Source: Actinomycetota bacterium
GTDB taxonomy: Bacteria; Actinomycetota; Acidimicrobiia; IMCC26256; PALSA-610
Assembly: GCA_003134555.1 (NCBI GenBank)
Contig: PLBO01000151.1
Location: 253,618-288,134 of the forward strand
DNA: 34,517 bases
Direction: 5' to 3'
Positions 7,160 to 15,212 of this stretch are shown here, piece by piece (position 1 is the stretch's first letter; each line of letters begins with the position of its first letter). Both the position numbers and the translations under genes were made by a program. The notes under the pieces are model-generated. The model was not told the DNA's origin. It searched no databases and saw only the letters and a program-made list of their open reading frames with translations.

Positions 7160-9571
7160 TTAGCGAAGCTCGTATAGCGGGTTGACGATCGCGAGCCGAC
7201 CGCGGTGGTCGATCGCCATGCCTTCGACGGTGATGGTGGCACCGATCGTGATCCCCTCGATCTGGCGTCGACCGAAGAACACGATCGAGACCCCGCCGGT
7301 CTCGTCGACAACCGTGCACTCGAGGCTGGGGCTGCCGCCGAGCGGCTCGACGCGCACCGCCTGCACCCGACCGTGCACCTTCACGTGCTGACGGCAGCGC
7401 ACCTCGCCGATCGGCGTGGTGCCGGCGGGCCGGACGATCGGCACGGTATCGGTGAGCACCTTGGTGGCGGCCTTGACCTTGCCATTGCCATTGCCATTGC
7501 CATTGCTTCTGCTGTCGTTGCCGTTCGTGTTCGGCGGGGTGCCGCCGTCGGCGACAGAGATCTCTCCGCGGTCGTCGAAATGGAACGGCACGATCGTCAC
7601 GTTCGCGTGGGGCAGCCGTGAGATCTCGCGCGACAGCGACTCGGCGGTCTGGTCGTGGAGGATGCGGTGCCACGCGCCGTTGAACTTGCGCTCGGGCAAC
7701 AAGACACACACCTCGGAATCGCCGGAGCTCAGCTCGTGCGCGACGGTCTCGACCGCGGAGCGCGTGAGCCGTCGATCCGGGCAATCGATCAGCTCGAGCC
7801 CGAGATTGGTCAGACCATGTTCCCGCCACTCTGCCGCGAGCTCGTCGGCTTGGTGCTGGTCGATCACGAAGTGGACGGCTCGAAGCTCATCGGGTCGGAG
7901 TGCGCGTCCGAACTGAATCGCCCGGGCAACCGCGAGATCGAGGCGGTCGACGAACACCATCACGACCAGCCGCTTACGCACCGGCGCGGCGACGGCCTTC
8001 GGCACGTCGTGCGCGAGGGCTTCGTCCTCTGTCTTGTACTGATTGGCGAGGCGCATGAGGAAGAAGACCATGACCGGTACGAAGATGATGACCGCCCACG
8101 CACCGCCCTCGAACTTCGTGATCGCGATGACGATGTCGACGACGAGCGAGAGGATCGCGCCCATGCCGTTGACGAAGAGGCCCCAGCGCCAACCCTTCTC
8201 CTTCTCGCGGATGTGGTGCTTGGCCATCCCGGCCTGCGAGAGGGTGAATGACGTGAACACGCCGATGGCATAGAGCGGGATGAGGCGGGCGACCTTCGCA
8301 TCGGTCGCCACGAGCATCGCGATGGCGGCAGCGGCCAGGAAAATGATGCCGTTCGAGAACACGAGGCGGTGGCCGCGCTTGGTCAACTGGCGGGGCATGA
8401 AGTTGTCGCCCGCGTGGAACGACGCGAGCCGGGGGAAGTCGGCGAAGCTCGTATTCGCCGCGAGCACGAGGATGAGCATCGTGCCGCCCTGGAGGCAGTA
8501 GTAGAGGATGTTGCCGAGCAGTCCGCCGCCGTAGGCGAACTTGCCGATCTGCGAGATGACGGTCGGCGTGCCGTTGAGGAACGGCGCGACGTGCATCTTG
8601 CTGTCCATCCACGACAGACCGAAGAACATCGCGCCGAGCAACGAACCCATGATCACGAGGGTCTGCCGCGCGTTCTTCCATGCGGGCTTCTTGAACGCGG
8701 GCACACCGTTGGAGATGGCCTCGACGCCGGTGACCGCCGCGCCGCCCGAGGCGAACGACTTCAGCACGATGTAGAGCGCGGCTCCCATGAATAGGCCATC
8801 GCCCGGATGGCCGAACTTGACCAGGTCGTGCGTTTGTTGGGTGCTGTAGACGGCGTGTCCGAGGCCACCGAACATCGCTTTGAAGACGCCGACGCCGAGC
8901 AGGATCGCCATGTTGACGATGAAGAAGTAGGTCGGGACCGCGAAGATCTTGCCCGACTCGCGAACACCACGCAGGTTGCCGTAGGCGATGATGATGATGA
9001 ACGCGATCGAGATGGGCAGGATCCAGCGGTCGAATATCGGGAACGCCGATGCCAGTGCCGCCGTTCCGGCGGCCACCGATACGGAGACGGTCAGGACGTA
9101 GTCGGTGAGGAGCGCGACCCCCGCCACCTGCGCGGGCATCAGACCGAAGTTGTCGCGGGTCACCATGTAGGCGCCACCCGCAGTCGGGTACGCCTTGATC
9201 GTCTGGCGGTAGGAGAGGATCAAGAAGCCGAGCACGACGAGGAGTGCCATCGTGACCGGTAGGACCAGCGCGAACGCGGCGACGCCGATCGCGGGGAGAA
9301 GTACGCGCAGGATCTCCTCGGTTGCGTACGCCGAGGACGACAGGTTGTCCGACGCGAAAACGGCCAGCGCGGTGGGCTTGCCCAAACGCTCGTCGTCAAG
9401 CTGCTCGGTGTGGAGCGGCCGGCCGAGCAGCTTGTTCTTCAGCCGGTAGCGCGCGCTGTCGGGCGGAAGCTCGAGACCCGGGACGATCGGCACGGGCATG
9501 GGCCGAGCACGGGTGTCGCCTCCCACGGCGGGAGCCGTCTCGGTCGTCGGCGTCGGCTGCTCGGTCAGCAA
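7160..9571 (-). CDS. KimA-like APC-superfamily potassium/amino-acid transporter fused to a C-terminal OB-fold
   Basis: An 803-residue membrane protein. After a 60-residue cytosolic lead come about 12 membrane segments (roughly 65-525). The motifs A-S-D-N-L-S-S-S-A-Y-A-T-E-E and A-Y-P-T-A-G-G-A-Y match the KimA/YdaO branch, whose B. subtilis member is a K+/H+ symporter controlled by cyclic di-AMP. A cytosolic segment of about 140 residues (545-680) resembles a universal-stress-type fold. A low-complexity Asn-Gly linker (about 680-697) leads to an OB-fold-like end (about 715-803: H-V-K-V-H-G-R-V, C-T-V-V-D-E-T-G-G-V). The fusion is unusual. It starts at TTG with GGGAG 7 nt upstream; ATG at 9499 would give 779 residues. 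The protein is upstream of the PPOX gene in one unit. The transported solute is inferred only from family. Confidence 0.85.
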   Translation of the reverse strand: MLTEQPTPTTETAPAVGGDTRARPMPVPIVPGLELPPDSARYRLKNKLLGRPLHTEQLDDERLGKPTALAVFASDNLSSSAYATEEILRVLLPAIGVAAFALVLPVTMALLVVLGFLILSYRQTIKAYPTAGGAYMVTRDNFGLMPAQVAGVALLTDYVLTVSVSVAAGTAALASAFPIFDRWILPISIAFIIIIAYGNLRGVRESGKIFAVPTYFFIVNMAILLGVGVFKAMFGGLGHAVYSTQQTHDLVKFGHPGDGLFMGAALYIVLKSFASGGAAVTGVEAISNGVPAFKKPAWKNARQTLVIMGSLLGAMFFGLSWMDSKMHVAPFLNGTPTVISQIGKFAYGGGLLGNILYYCLQGGTMLILVLAANTSFADFPRLASFHAGDNFMPRQLTKRGHRLVFSNGIIFLAAAAIAMLVATDAKVARLIPLYAIGVFTSFTLSQAGMAKHHIREKEKGWRWGLFVNGMGAILSLVVDIVIAITKFEGGAWAVIIFVPVMVFFLMRLANQYKTEDEALAHDVPKAVAAPVRKRLVVMVFVDRLDLAVARAIQFGRALRPDELRAVHFVIDQHQADELAAEWREHGLTNLGLELIDCPDRRLTRSAVETVAHELSSGDSEVCVLLPERKFNGAWHRILHDQTAESLSREISRLPHANVTIVPFHFDDRGEISVADGGTPPNTNGNDSRSNGNGNGNGKVKAATKVLTDTVPIVRPAGTTPIGEVRCRQHVKVHGRVQAVRVEPLGGSPSLECTVVDETGGVSIVFFGRRQIEGITIGATITVEGMAIDHRGRLAIVNPLYELR
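7479..7506 (-). repeat. Hexanucleotide repeat (GCCATT on plus strand), over four copies, in the transporter linker
   Basis: Four perfect tandem GCCATT units (7481-7504), flanked by partial copies, encode alternating Asn-Gly on the minus strand. Because the unit is six bases, slippage would change linker length by two residues per unit without shifting the frame. Confidence 0.9.
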
Positions 9572-9592
9572 GGTGTCTCCCGCGATGTGCGC

Positions 9593-9608
9593 GCGGCCGG
9601 TCGGCCGC
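9593..9608 (-). other. Palindromic hairpin in the transporter leader
   Basis: GCGGCC-GGTC-GGCCGC is a perfect 6-bp stem with a 4-nt loop, 21 nt before the TTG start of the transporter gene. No T-tract follows on the minus strand, so it is not a clear terminator. It could affect translation or be chance in GC-rich DNA. The rest of 9572-9663 holds no gene that I can see. Confidence 0.35.
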
Positions 9609-9663
9609 CTTTCATCACACCAGGAGACCCGTCAATGCGGTATCAGGAACGCATCGGGGACCG

Positions 9664-10293
9664 TCAAGAAGATGTCAAAAGGGTCGGGACCGCCGCCTCC
9701 GAGGGAGCGATCTCGGCGCGGGGAGAACCGATCGCGTGGGCGCGGCGGCGTGGCGCCAGAACGCGGAACGCCACCAGGAGGAATACGAACAACCCGCCGG
9801 TGAGGGCCACCCACTGCACGGCGAGGTTCTTGTTGTCGGCGCCGGAGGTGAAGCCGTGCACGGTCGCGAACCCGAACATCGGGATGCTCATGAGGTGCAC
9901 GGAATGCCACACCTTCCGCGGCAACCTCTTCATCGCCCACGACGTCAGTTGGATCGCGACGAGCAGGTAGGTCGCCGCGATTCCCCACGCGACCGCGCTG
10001 GTTCGCCAATGCGAAGCGAGGGGCACGAACAGCTCGCGCGGACCGAAGTACACGAAGTTGTCGGCCCAGAGTGCGACCACGTGCACACCGACGAAGACGA
10101 GGGAGAGCGTGCCGAGGAACTTGTGCAGGTCGAGCAACCAAGCGGGCACGCCTTTGCGACGGACGAGGCGCGTCGACAGCGCGAGACCCCAGAGGATGCT
10201 CGCGGTCACGACTGCCCAGGCGATCAGCCCCGAGGCGCGCGCCGCGTACCAGGAGAGCTTCGCGTTCAGCTCGCCGAGCATTGTCACCGTCAC
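9664..10293 (-). CDS. Ferric-reductase-like transmembrane cytochrome b
   Basis: A 209-residue integral membrane protein with about six hydrophobic spans. Histidines are spaced as in ferric-reductase-like domains: H57 and H71 in one helix pair (L-H-K-F-L-G then V-G-V-H-V-V) and H130/H133 and H146 (W-H-S-V-H-L then A-T-V-H-G). They could bind two stacked b-hemes that carry electrons across the membrane. It lacks the cytosolic FAD/NAD domain of full ferric reductases, so another protein must feed or take the electrons. The GTG start overlaps the stop of apbE (GTGA), tying it tightly to flavin attachment. The basic C-terminal tail is cytosolic. MsrQ-like function is an alternative, but no MsrP partner is present. 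Confidence 0.85.
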   Translation of the reverse strand: MTVTMLGELNAKLSWYAARASGLIAWAVVTASILWGLALSTRLVRRKGVPAWLLDLHKFLGTLSLVFVGVHVVALWADNFVYFGPRELFVPLASHWRTSAVAWGIAATYLLVAIQLTSWAMKRLPRKVWHSVHLMSIPMFGFATVHGFTSGADNKNLAVQWVALTGGLFVFLLVAFRVLAPRRRAHAIGSPRAEIAPSEAAVPTLLTSS

Positions 10294-11255
10294 TGTTCAG
10301 AGCCGGCCTCGAGCACGCGCCCGTCGTCGAGGAAGAGCCACGCCCGGACGCCCGCATCGCGCACGAGGTGCCCACCGGCGGCGGCCCCTCCGATGACGAC
10401 CGCCTTCGCGATCCCCTCCGCCCACCACGCGTCGCGTCCCGCGCAGACAACGGCAGTGACTCCCGTTCGGGCCGAATCGCCGGTCGCCGGGTCGACCAGG
10501 TGGTGGTAGCTGCGACCGTCACGCCTCCAGCAGCGCATGCGTGTGGTGCTGGTGACGATCGCGCCGTCGACGAGGGGAAAGCGAAAGGCGACGCGCGAGT
10601 CGTCGAACGGGTCGAGCACGGGAATGTCCCACCAACCGTCGGGCGGGGGTTCGCCGCGTGCGCGCAGGTCGCCGCCGAGGCCGACGAGCGCGCTCCGGGC
10701 TCCGCGATCGACGAGGCCGCGCGCGACGAGATCGGCCGCGAGGCCCTTGCCCACACCGCCGAGATCGACGCGTGCGCCGTGGGGGAGGCGCACGCGCGAG
10801 CGCGCGGTGTCGATGTCGACCCGCGCGAAGCCGGGGACCGCACGCGAGTGAGGCTCGGCGCCGGCGCCGATGTGCGACTCGCACCCGGTCGTGATCGACT
10901 CGAACGTTCGGTCGTAACCCGCGCGTTCGAGCGCGTCGAGGATCGTCGGGTCGAATCGTCCCGAGGTGGCGCGGTGCAGGTCGGCCGCGCAGGTGAGCGC
11001 GAGCAGCATCGACGCGCCGACGTCTGTCCACGCGCCCGCATTCGCGTTGAGGTGCGACAGCTCGCTGTCGGGCCGGAACCGGCTCCAGCACTGCTCCAGC
11101 CGCTCGAGCTCCGTTGTCGCCCAGTCGACGACGCCCTCGGGCGCGTCGCCGGCGATGATGTGCGCGCGGCTGCCCATGACTCGGGCGAGACGACGTTCCG
11201 ACCAATACGCGTCGCCGGTGTCGATCGACACCGTGTCGATCACCGGCTCGCTCAC
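10290..11255 (-). CDS. apbE: FAD:protein FMN transferase (ApbE)
   Basis: A 321-residue ApbE-family enzyme, which moves FMN from FAD to a Ser/Thr of a target protein. Visible family motifs are the N-terminal M-G-S-R-A-H-I, S-G-R-F-D-P-T-I (98-105), D-L-G-G-V-G-K-G-L-A-A-D (164-175) and H-H-L-V-D-P-A-T-G (251-259). The usual T-S-G before the last motif reads T-S-T-T. I choose the GTG at 11255 because its GTGA overlaps the stop of the upstream gene; an ATG at 11276 would add seven residues. Neither start gives a signal peptide or lipobox, so export to the outer face is not obvious. Its GTGA end overlaps the cytochrome b gene. Targets are likely in the same operon. Confidence 0.9.
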   Translation of the reverse strand: MSEPVIDTVSIDTGDAYWSERRLARVMGSRAHIIAGDAPEGVVDWATTELERLEQCWSRFRPDSELSHLNANAGAWTDVGASMLLALTCAADLHRATSGRFDPTILDALERAGYDRTFESITTGCESHIGAGAEPHSRAVPGFARVDIDTARSRVRLPHGARVDLGGVGKGLAADLVARGLVDRGARSALVGLGGDLRARGEPPPDGWWDIPVLDPFDDSRVAFRFPLVDGAIVTSTTRMRCWRRDGRSYHHLVDPATGDSARTGVTAVVCAGRDAWWAEGIAKAVVIGGAAAGGHLVRDAGVRAWLFLDDGRVLEAGSEQ

Positions 11256-11959
11256 GGGCACCTGGTGCCGCTGCATGCAGGCGGCGGCGGGGGCGGCGGC
11301 GCGAAGACGGTGGTCGGCGGGGAGGTGCTCGGCGGGGCAGTGGTCGGCGTCGGCACGCGGACGGTCGTCGGGGTCGGCTGCGAGGTGGGAGGCAAGAGCG
11401 TCGTTGCCGGGGGAGTGGCGGGAGTCGCGGTCGTCGGTACGTTCGGCGCGGGCGACATGGTCTGCGGCGGAGCCCACGGCGTGCCGACCGCGGGCGTGCC
11501 CGCGCCGCCGGGCTTCGGCGACGCGCCGGCGGGTTGACTCGGTAGCGGCGTGACGACGGCGCCCTTCGGCAGCGACGTCGGCGCGATCGGGTGCCCGAGC
11601 CGGTCGACGTACAGCGAGTGGGGCACGACCTTGACGACCACCTTCGGACGAGGCGCGGATCGCGTCGTCGGCGGGCCTGCGGTCGCCGCGCGCGCGAGGG
11701 GCGGTGCGGCGCCGGCGTTCGTCGACGCACCTGACGCCGTCGCCTGCGCGCCGAGCGCTCCGACCAACGAGAAGAACGCCGACGACGACAATCCCAAGCT
11801 GAGAATTCGCCCGGCGGCCGCCGGATGCTTGCGCCGCTTCCGCGCGCGCTTCGCCGTCGCACCGCTCGACGCGCCGCTCGGCGTGGCGATGCCGGTGGTG
11901 GTCTTGCGCGCCGCGAGCCGTGCGAGCCGCTCGTCGAGATGGGTGACAGGTTCGGTCAT
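11252..11959 (-). CDS. Membrane-anchored Pro/Thr-rich protein, candidate ApbE partner (protein B)
   Basis: A 235-residue protein of no family I recognise. It has a basic cytosolic N-terminus (residues 1-50) holding P28-S-G-A-S-S-G-A-T, one membrane segment (about 51-72), then A-S-G-A-S-T (75-80), a short conserved-looking stretch K-V-V-V-K-V-V-P-H-S-L-Y-V-D (107-119), and a long Pro/Thr-rich tail ending in C229-S-G-T-R-C234-P. The tail would lie outside the membrane. S-G-A-[S/T] resembles the core of the ApbE flavinylation site, though the preceding Asp of that consensus is absent. The ATG has a GAGG site overlapping the previous stop, 9 bp away, and its own TGA overlaps apbE. Operon position suggests a role in the same electron path. 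Confidence 0.75.
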   Translation of the reverse strand: MTEPVTHLDERLARLAARKTTTGIATPSGASSGATAKRARKRRKHPAAAGRILSLGLSSSAFFSLVGALGAQATASGASTNAGAAPPLARAATAGPPTTRSAPRPKVVVKVVPHSLYVDRLGHPIAPTSLPKGAVVTPLPSQPAGASPKPGGAGTPAVGTPWAPPQTMSPAPNVPTTATPATPPATTLLPPTSQPTPTTVRVPTPTTAPPSTSPPTTVFAPPPPPPPACSGTRCP

Positions 11960-11968
11960 GGCCGTACC

Positions 11969-12559
11969 TCAGTCGTCGCTCTGGCAGTTCCACACGCCGT
12001 TCAGCTCGAGCTGCGGCTGGCGACAGTTCGTCGGCATCGGCGGGATCGGCCGGTCCGCTGGCCAATCGTGCGGAACGCCCGGCGGGAAGGTCGTGGGCGT
12101 CGGCGTGGTCGGGACAGTCGTCGTCGGGATCGCCGGCGGAACCGTGGTTGGAACGGAGGGCGGCGTCCCCGACGCCCCGGGAGTGGTCGTCGGGCTCGTA
12201 CGCGGCGCTTCCGGCTGCTTTGCCGGAGGAACGGTCGCAGACGTCGGCGTCGGTGTCGTGGGATCAGTGCCGGCCGTCGCGCGTGGGCCCGGTGTCGCCG
12301 TCGCCGACCCTGCCGACGCGAGCCCCACGCCGGCGCCGGTGTCGACGACATAACGGTCGTAGACGTCACGGGAGCGGAAGATGACGCGACGCTTCGCGCT
12401 CGCGTTGCCGGCGCTCGCGGCGAACGAGCCCGAGCCGTGCGTCGACGCGCCGCCGAACCCGAGCAGCGACGTGCCGCTGACGGCGGCCGCGGCCACGATG
12501 GCGCTTCCGAGCAAGATCGTCGCCGCGCTCGCGACGGCAAGCGCCTTCGTCCGTTCCAT
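11969..12559 (-). CDS. Membrane-anchored Pro/Thr-rich protein, paralogue-like first gene of the apbE operon (protein A)
   Basis: A 196-residue protein, not assigned to a family. An N-terminal signal-anchor (about 7-28) is followed by F-G-G-A-S-T (35-40), a basic stretch K-R-R-V-I-F-R-S-R-D-V-Y-D-R-Y-V-V-D (56-73), a Pro/Thr-rich linker, and a C-terminal segment with C179 and C192 twelve residues apart. The order of parts (anchor, GAST, V/Y-rich stretch, Pro/Thr tail, two Cys) is the same as in the next gene, so the two may be distant paralogues. The ATG has a strong ribosome site (GGAGGGGAG). It opens the operon that continues into apbE and the cytochrome b gene. Confidence 0.75.
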   Translation of the reverse strand: MERTKALAVASAATILLGSAIVAAAAVSGTSLLGFGGASTHGSGSFAASAGNASAKRRVIFRSRDVYDRYVVDTGAGVGLASAGSATATPGPRATAGTDPTTPTPTSATVPPAKQPEAPRTSPTTTPGASGTPPSVPTTVPPAIPTTTVPTTPTPTTFPPGVPHDWPADRPIPPMPTNCRQPQLELNGVWNCQSDD

Positions 12560-12602
12560 CGGCTCCCCTCCGAGCAGCGTCCGAGGGATTGTCGGCGTTT
12601 CG

Positions 12603-12621
12603 GGCGCTCGGCTCGAGCGCC
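12603..12621 (-). terminator. Possible hairpin terminator after the F420-ligase-like gene
   Basis: GGCGCTCG-GCT-CGAGCGCC forms a perfect 8-bp stem 16 bp after the stop of the upstream minus-strand gene and before the start of the next. No T-tract follows, so it is only a weak call. Confidence 0.35.
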
Positions 12622-12637
12622 GTGGCGAATCTTTGGC

Positions 12638-13315
12638 CTAGCCGACGCGTCGTACGACGATGATGGGCGTGAGCTCGTCGTTCTGGCCGAGGGGGTTGTC
12701 GAGCAGCACCTCGCGGACGACCGACCGATCGGTGGTGAACCCCGGGCTCGTGCCGAGGACCTCGACGTTGATGTTGTTGGCGTCGACGATGGCGACCGGC
12801 ACGCCGCCCATATGGGCGGAGATGTCCGCGGCCGCGGCGTCGGGATTCGCCGGTCCGAGCATCGCGAACTCGTCGAAGGGTTTCACCGTGGCCGGGCTGA
12901 AGCCGTCGATCTCGGAGATGCGGTGACCGGCGACGCGATAGAAGTCGCCGCGCCGGCGAAGCACGAGCCGGCTGGTCGCGCCGATGATCATCGCGAACAG
13001 CATGCGCCACCACCCGGCCTGCATGATCGCGACCTGCATCTTTCGCGGATCGGAGTAGCCGACGTCGTCGGGGTGCTTGGTGACGCCCTTGACGAGCAGC
13101 TTGGCGAGCACGCCGGGTCGTACGACCGAGTGATGGATCACCCGGCCCTGCGAGATCGTCACGAACTTCTCCGACACCGCGAGCCAATCTCCCGGCTGCA
13201 GCACCGGCTTCACGTACTCGTCGAAGACGGGCTCGAGCGGTTCCTTGATGTGGATCAGGTGCGTCTGCACCGCGATCCGCTCGTAGTCGATCCCCTGCGC
13301 GCGCCGGATCGTCAT
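12638..13315 (-). CDS. Coenzyme F420:L-glutamate ligase-like protein (CofE/FbiB fold)
   Basis: A 225-residue protein with the start of a CofE-type ligase: a glycine-flanked G-D-W-L-A-V-S-E-K-F-V-T-I-S-Q-G-R (residues 42-58) and, near the C-terminus, V-A-I-V-D-A-N-N-I-N and a T-D-R segment. True CofE adds glutamates to F420-0 with GTP. This protein differs by having a hydrophobic stretch around residues 101-118 and no attached nitroreductase domain, so I call it only ligase-like. Its ATG overlaps the stop of the asparagine synthase gene (ATGA), which points to a joint amide- or glutamate-ligation task rather than F420 itself. No other F420 gene is visible in the window. Confidence 0.75.
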   Translation of the reverse strand: MTIRRAQGIDYERIAVQTHLIHIKEPLEPVFDEYVKPVLQPGDWLAVSEKFVTISQGRVIHHSVVRPGVLAKLLVKGVTKHPDDVGYSDPRKMQVAIMQAGWWRMLFAMIIGATSRLVLRRRGDFYRVAGHRISEIDGFSPATVKPFDEFAMLGPANPDAAAADISAHMGGVPVAIVDANNINVEVLGTSPGFTTDRSVVREVLLDNPLGQNDELTPIIVVRRVG

Positions 13316-15138
13316 ACCGCCACCGCCTGATCCATGTACCGACGCATCCACAACTCGGTGACGAGCACGCGCCAAAAGACGAGACCGTCACCCGGACGGC
13401 CCGCGAGGTACTCGTCCCACGCGGTCACGAGCTGCGCGGGGTTGTAGAGGTCGCGCGACGTGAGCTCGGGCGACGAGAAGATCGCGCGGATCTCGGGCGC
13501 CTTCTCCTTCATCCAGGCGATGTCCGGGTTCGTGAAGCCGATCTTCGAGCGGCGCAGCCGGTTCTTCTCCGGCATGCGCCCCTTCATCGCGTTGCGGTAC
13601 ACCGCGCGGTTCCAGCCGCCTTTGATCTTCTGGTCGATCGGCAGGGAGAAGATGAATTCGACCAGCTCGTGGTCGAGGAACGGAACCCGGGCCTCGATCG
13701 AGAATGCCATCGAGTTCTTGTCCTCGTAACGCAGGAGATCGGGCGTCGAGTACTGCAGCACGTCGCTCGCGAGGCGCTCGTTGAGATTTTTGTGCGCGCT
13801 GAAGTGCGCGGTCGTCAGCGCCGATCCGGGCTCGAGCAACTCACGAGGGTTCACCGGGTTCGCGGTCCGTCCGGGCAGCTTCGAGCGGAACAACTCGCCC
13901 GCATACTTCTTGTAGAGGTCGCGGCCCTTGACGATCTCGCGCGCGGCCGCGAGATAGTGGCGCTGCGCGATCGCCGAGCTGAGATAGGTGCGGAAATAGG
14001 GGATGTAACCGGCGAGCAACTCGTCGCCTCCGTTACCGCTCACCATGACCTTCACGTGCTCGCTCGCGAGCCGGTACACCGAGTAGTAGGCGTAGGGCGC
14101 CGACGCGATCGTGGGTTCCTCCTGGTACCAGATCCATTCGTCGATCTCGTTCCAGAAGTCGTCGAGCTTGGGGTACACGTAGTGCGGAATGCTGCCGACC
14201 GCGTGCTCGACCTCGCGGATGTACTCGCTCTCGTCGATGCTCTGGCCCGGATACAGCGCGGAGAAGGTGTAGAGGCCGGCGGTGTGCAGGTCGGTGCCGC
14301 TCGACATGAGCCGTGCCATGGTCGACACGACCCCGCTGGAGTCGAGCCCGCCGGAGAGCGGGACGCCGACGGGCACGTCGGAGATGAGATGCCGTTTCAC
14401 GACGTCGTCGAAGCGGCTCGCGAACTCCTGCGCGTAGTCGTCGTCGGCTCGACTCGACGCGAACTCCGGATTCACCGGCGGATTCCAGTAGCGCTCGATC
14501 TTCACGATGCCGTCGGGCCGGACGAGCATCGAGTGCGCGGGAAGCAAACGCTTCACCCCGTCGAAGAAGGTGTCCTCGCCGTCGTCGTGCACACGGAACA
14601 GGAGAAAGCGCCGCAGCGCGTCGACTGCGGGGCGGCGCGCCACGCGCGCGTCCTGGAAGAGCGCCTTCAGCTCGGACGCGAACGCGAAGCCGGTCGGACC
14701 GTCGACGTAGTAGAGCGGCTTGATACCGAGGCGGTCGCGCGCGAGGAAGAGCTCGCCGCGTTCGTGATCCGAGATCGCAAAGGCGAACATTCCGGTCAGA
14801 TGGTCGACGACGTTGCGACCCCACTCCTCGAAGCCGCGCAGGATGACCTCGCTGTCGGAATGGTGGGTGACGAACCGTCGACCTCGCTGCTCGAGCTCCC
14901 GGCGCAGCTCGGCGTGGTTGTAGATCTCGCCGTTGAACACGAGTGCGAGGTTGTGGTCGTCGCTGTAGATCGGTTGGTCGCCGGTCGCGACGTCGATGAT
15001 CGCGAGCCGGCGCATCCCGATCGAGAAGTGCGTCCCGACGTCGGTGCCCTGTCCGTCGGGCCCACGGTGGACGATCGAGCGCAACATCTGCTCCAGCAGC
15101 TCGGGATCCGAGCCGGCGAACCCGACGATGCCACACAT
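13312..15138 (-). CDS. asnB: Glutamine-hydrolysing asparagine synthase family protein
   Basis: A 608-residue two-domain enzyme. The start is fixed by M-C-G-I-V-G, since Cys2 must be the N-terminal nucleophile after Met removal. The glutaminase domain (1-200) has H-R-G-P-D-G and F-N-G-E-I-Y-N-H. The synthase domain has the PPi loop S-G-G-L-D-S-S (about 264-270) and S-G-N-G-G-D-E-L (about 365). It amidates Asp, or in paralogues other carboxylates, using glutamine and ATP. The much longer open frame to 15801 upstream is antisense or out-of-frame shadow. The coupling to the ligase-like gene makes a special-purpose paralogue possible. Confidence 0.93.
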   Translation of the reverse strand: MCGIVGFAGSDPELLEQMLRSIVHRGPDGQGTDVGTHFSIGMRRLAIIDVATGDQPIYSDDHNLALVFNGEIYNHAELRRELEQRGRRFVTHHSDSEVILRGFEEWGRNVVDHLTGMFAFAISDHERGELFLARDRLGIKPLYYVDGPTGFAFASELKALFQDARVARRPAVDALRRFLLFRVHDDGEDTFFDGVKRLLPAHSMLVRPDGIVKIERYWNPPVNPEFASSRADDDYAQEFASRFDDVVKRHLISDVPVGVPLSGGLDSSGVVSTMARLMSSGTDLHTAGLYTFSALYPGQSIDESEYIREVEHAVGSIPHYVYPKLDDFWNEIDEWIWYQEEPTIASAPYAYYSVYRLASEHVKVMVSGNGGDELLAGYIPYFRTYLSSAIAQRHYLAAAREIVKGRDLYKKYAGELFRSKLPGRTANPVNPRELLEPGSALTTAHFSAHKNLNERLASDVLQYSTPDLLRYEDKNSMAFSIEARVPFLDHELVEFIFSLPIDQKIKGGWNRAVYRNAMKGRMPEKNRLRRSKIGFTNPDIAWMKEKAPEIRAIFSSPELTSRDLYNPAQLVTAWDEYLAGRPGDGLVFWRVLVTELWMRRYMDQAVAV

Positions 15139-15212
15139 TGCGAGGCAGCCTACGGGGCCGCGTCGGATGCCCACGCGCGCTCGTCGCCGAATTCGGCGTG
15201 CCGGGAGAGTGA

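Noticed and set aside
6443-7177. Plus-strand open frames over the PPOX gene
   Set aside because: They lie opposite a protein with a recognisable FMN-binding core and themselves lack motifs.
9593-9608. A possible riboswitch (cyclic di-AMP type) before the transporter gene
   Set aside because: KimA genes often carry a ydaO-type riboswitch, but only 92 bp separate the genes and I see just one short hairpin, none of the conserved riboswitch core.
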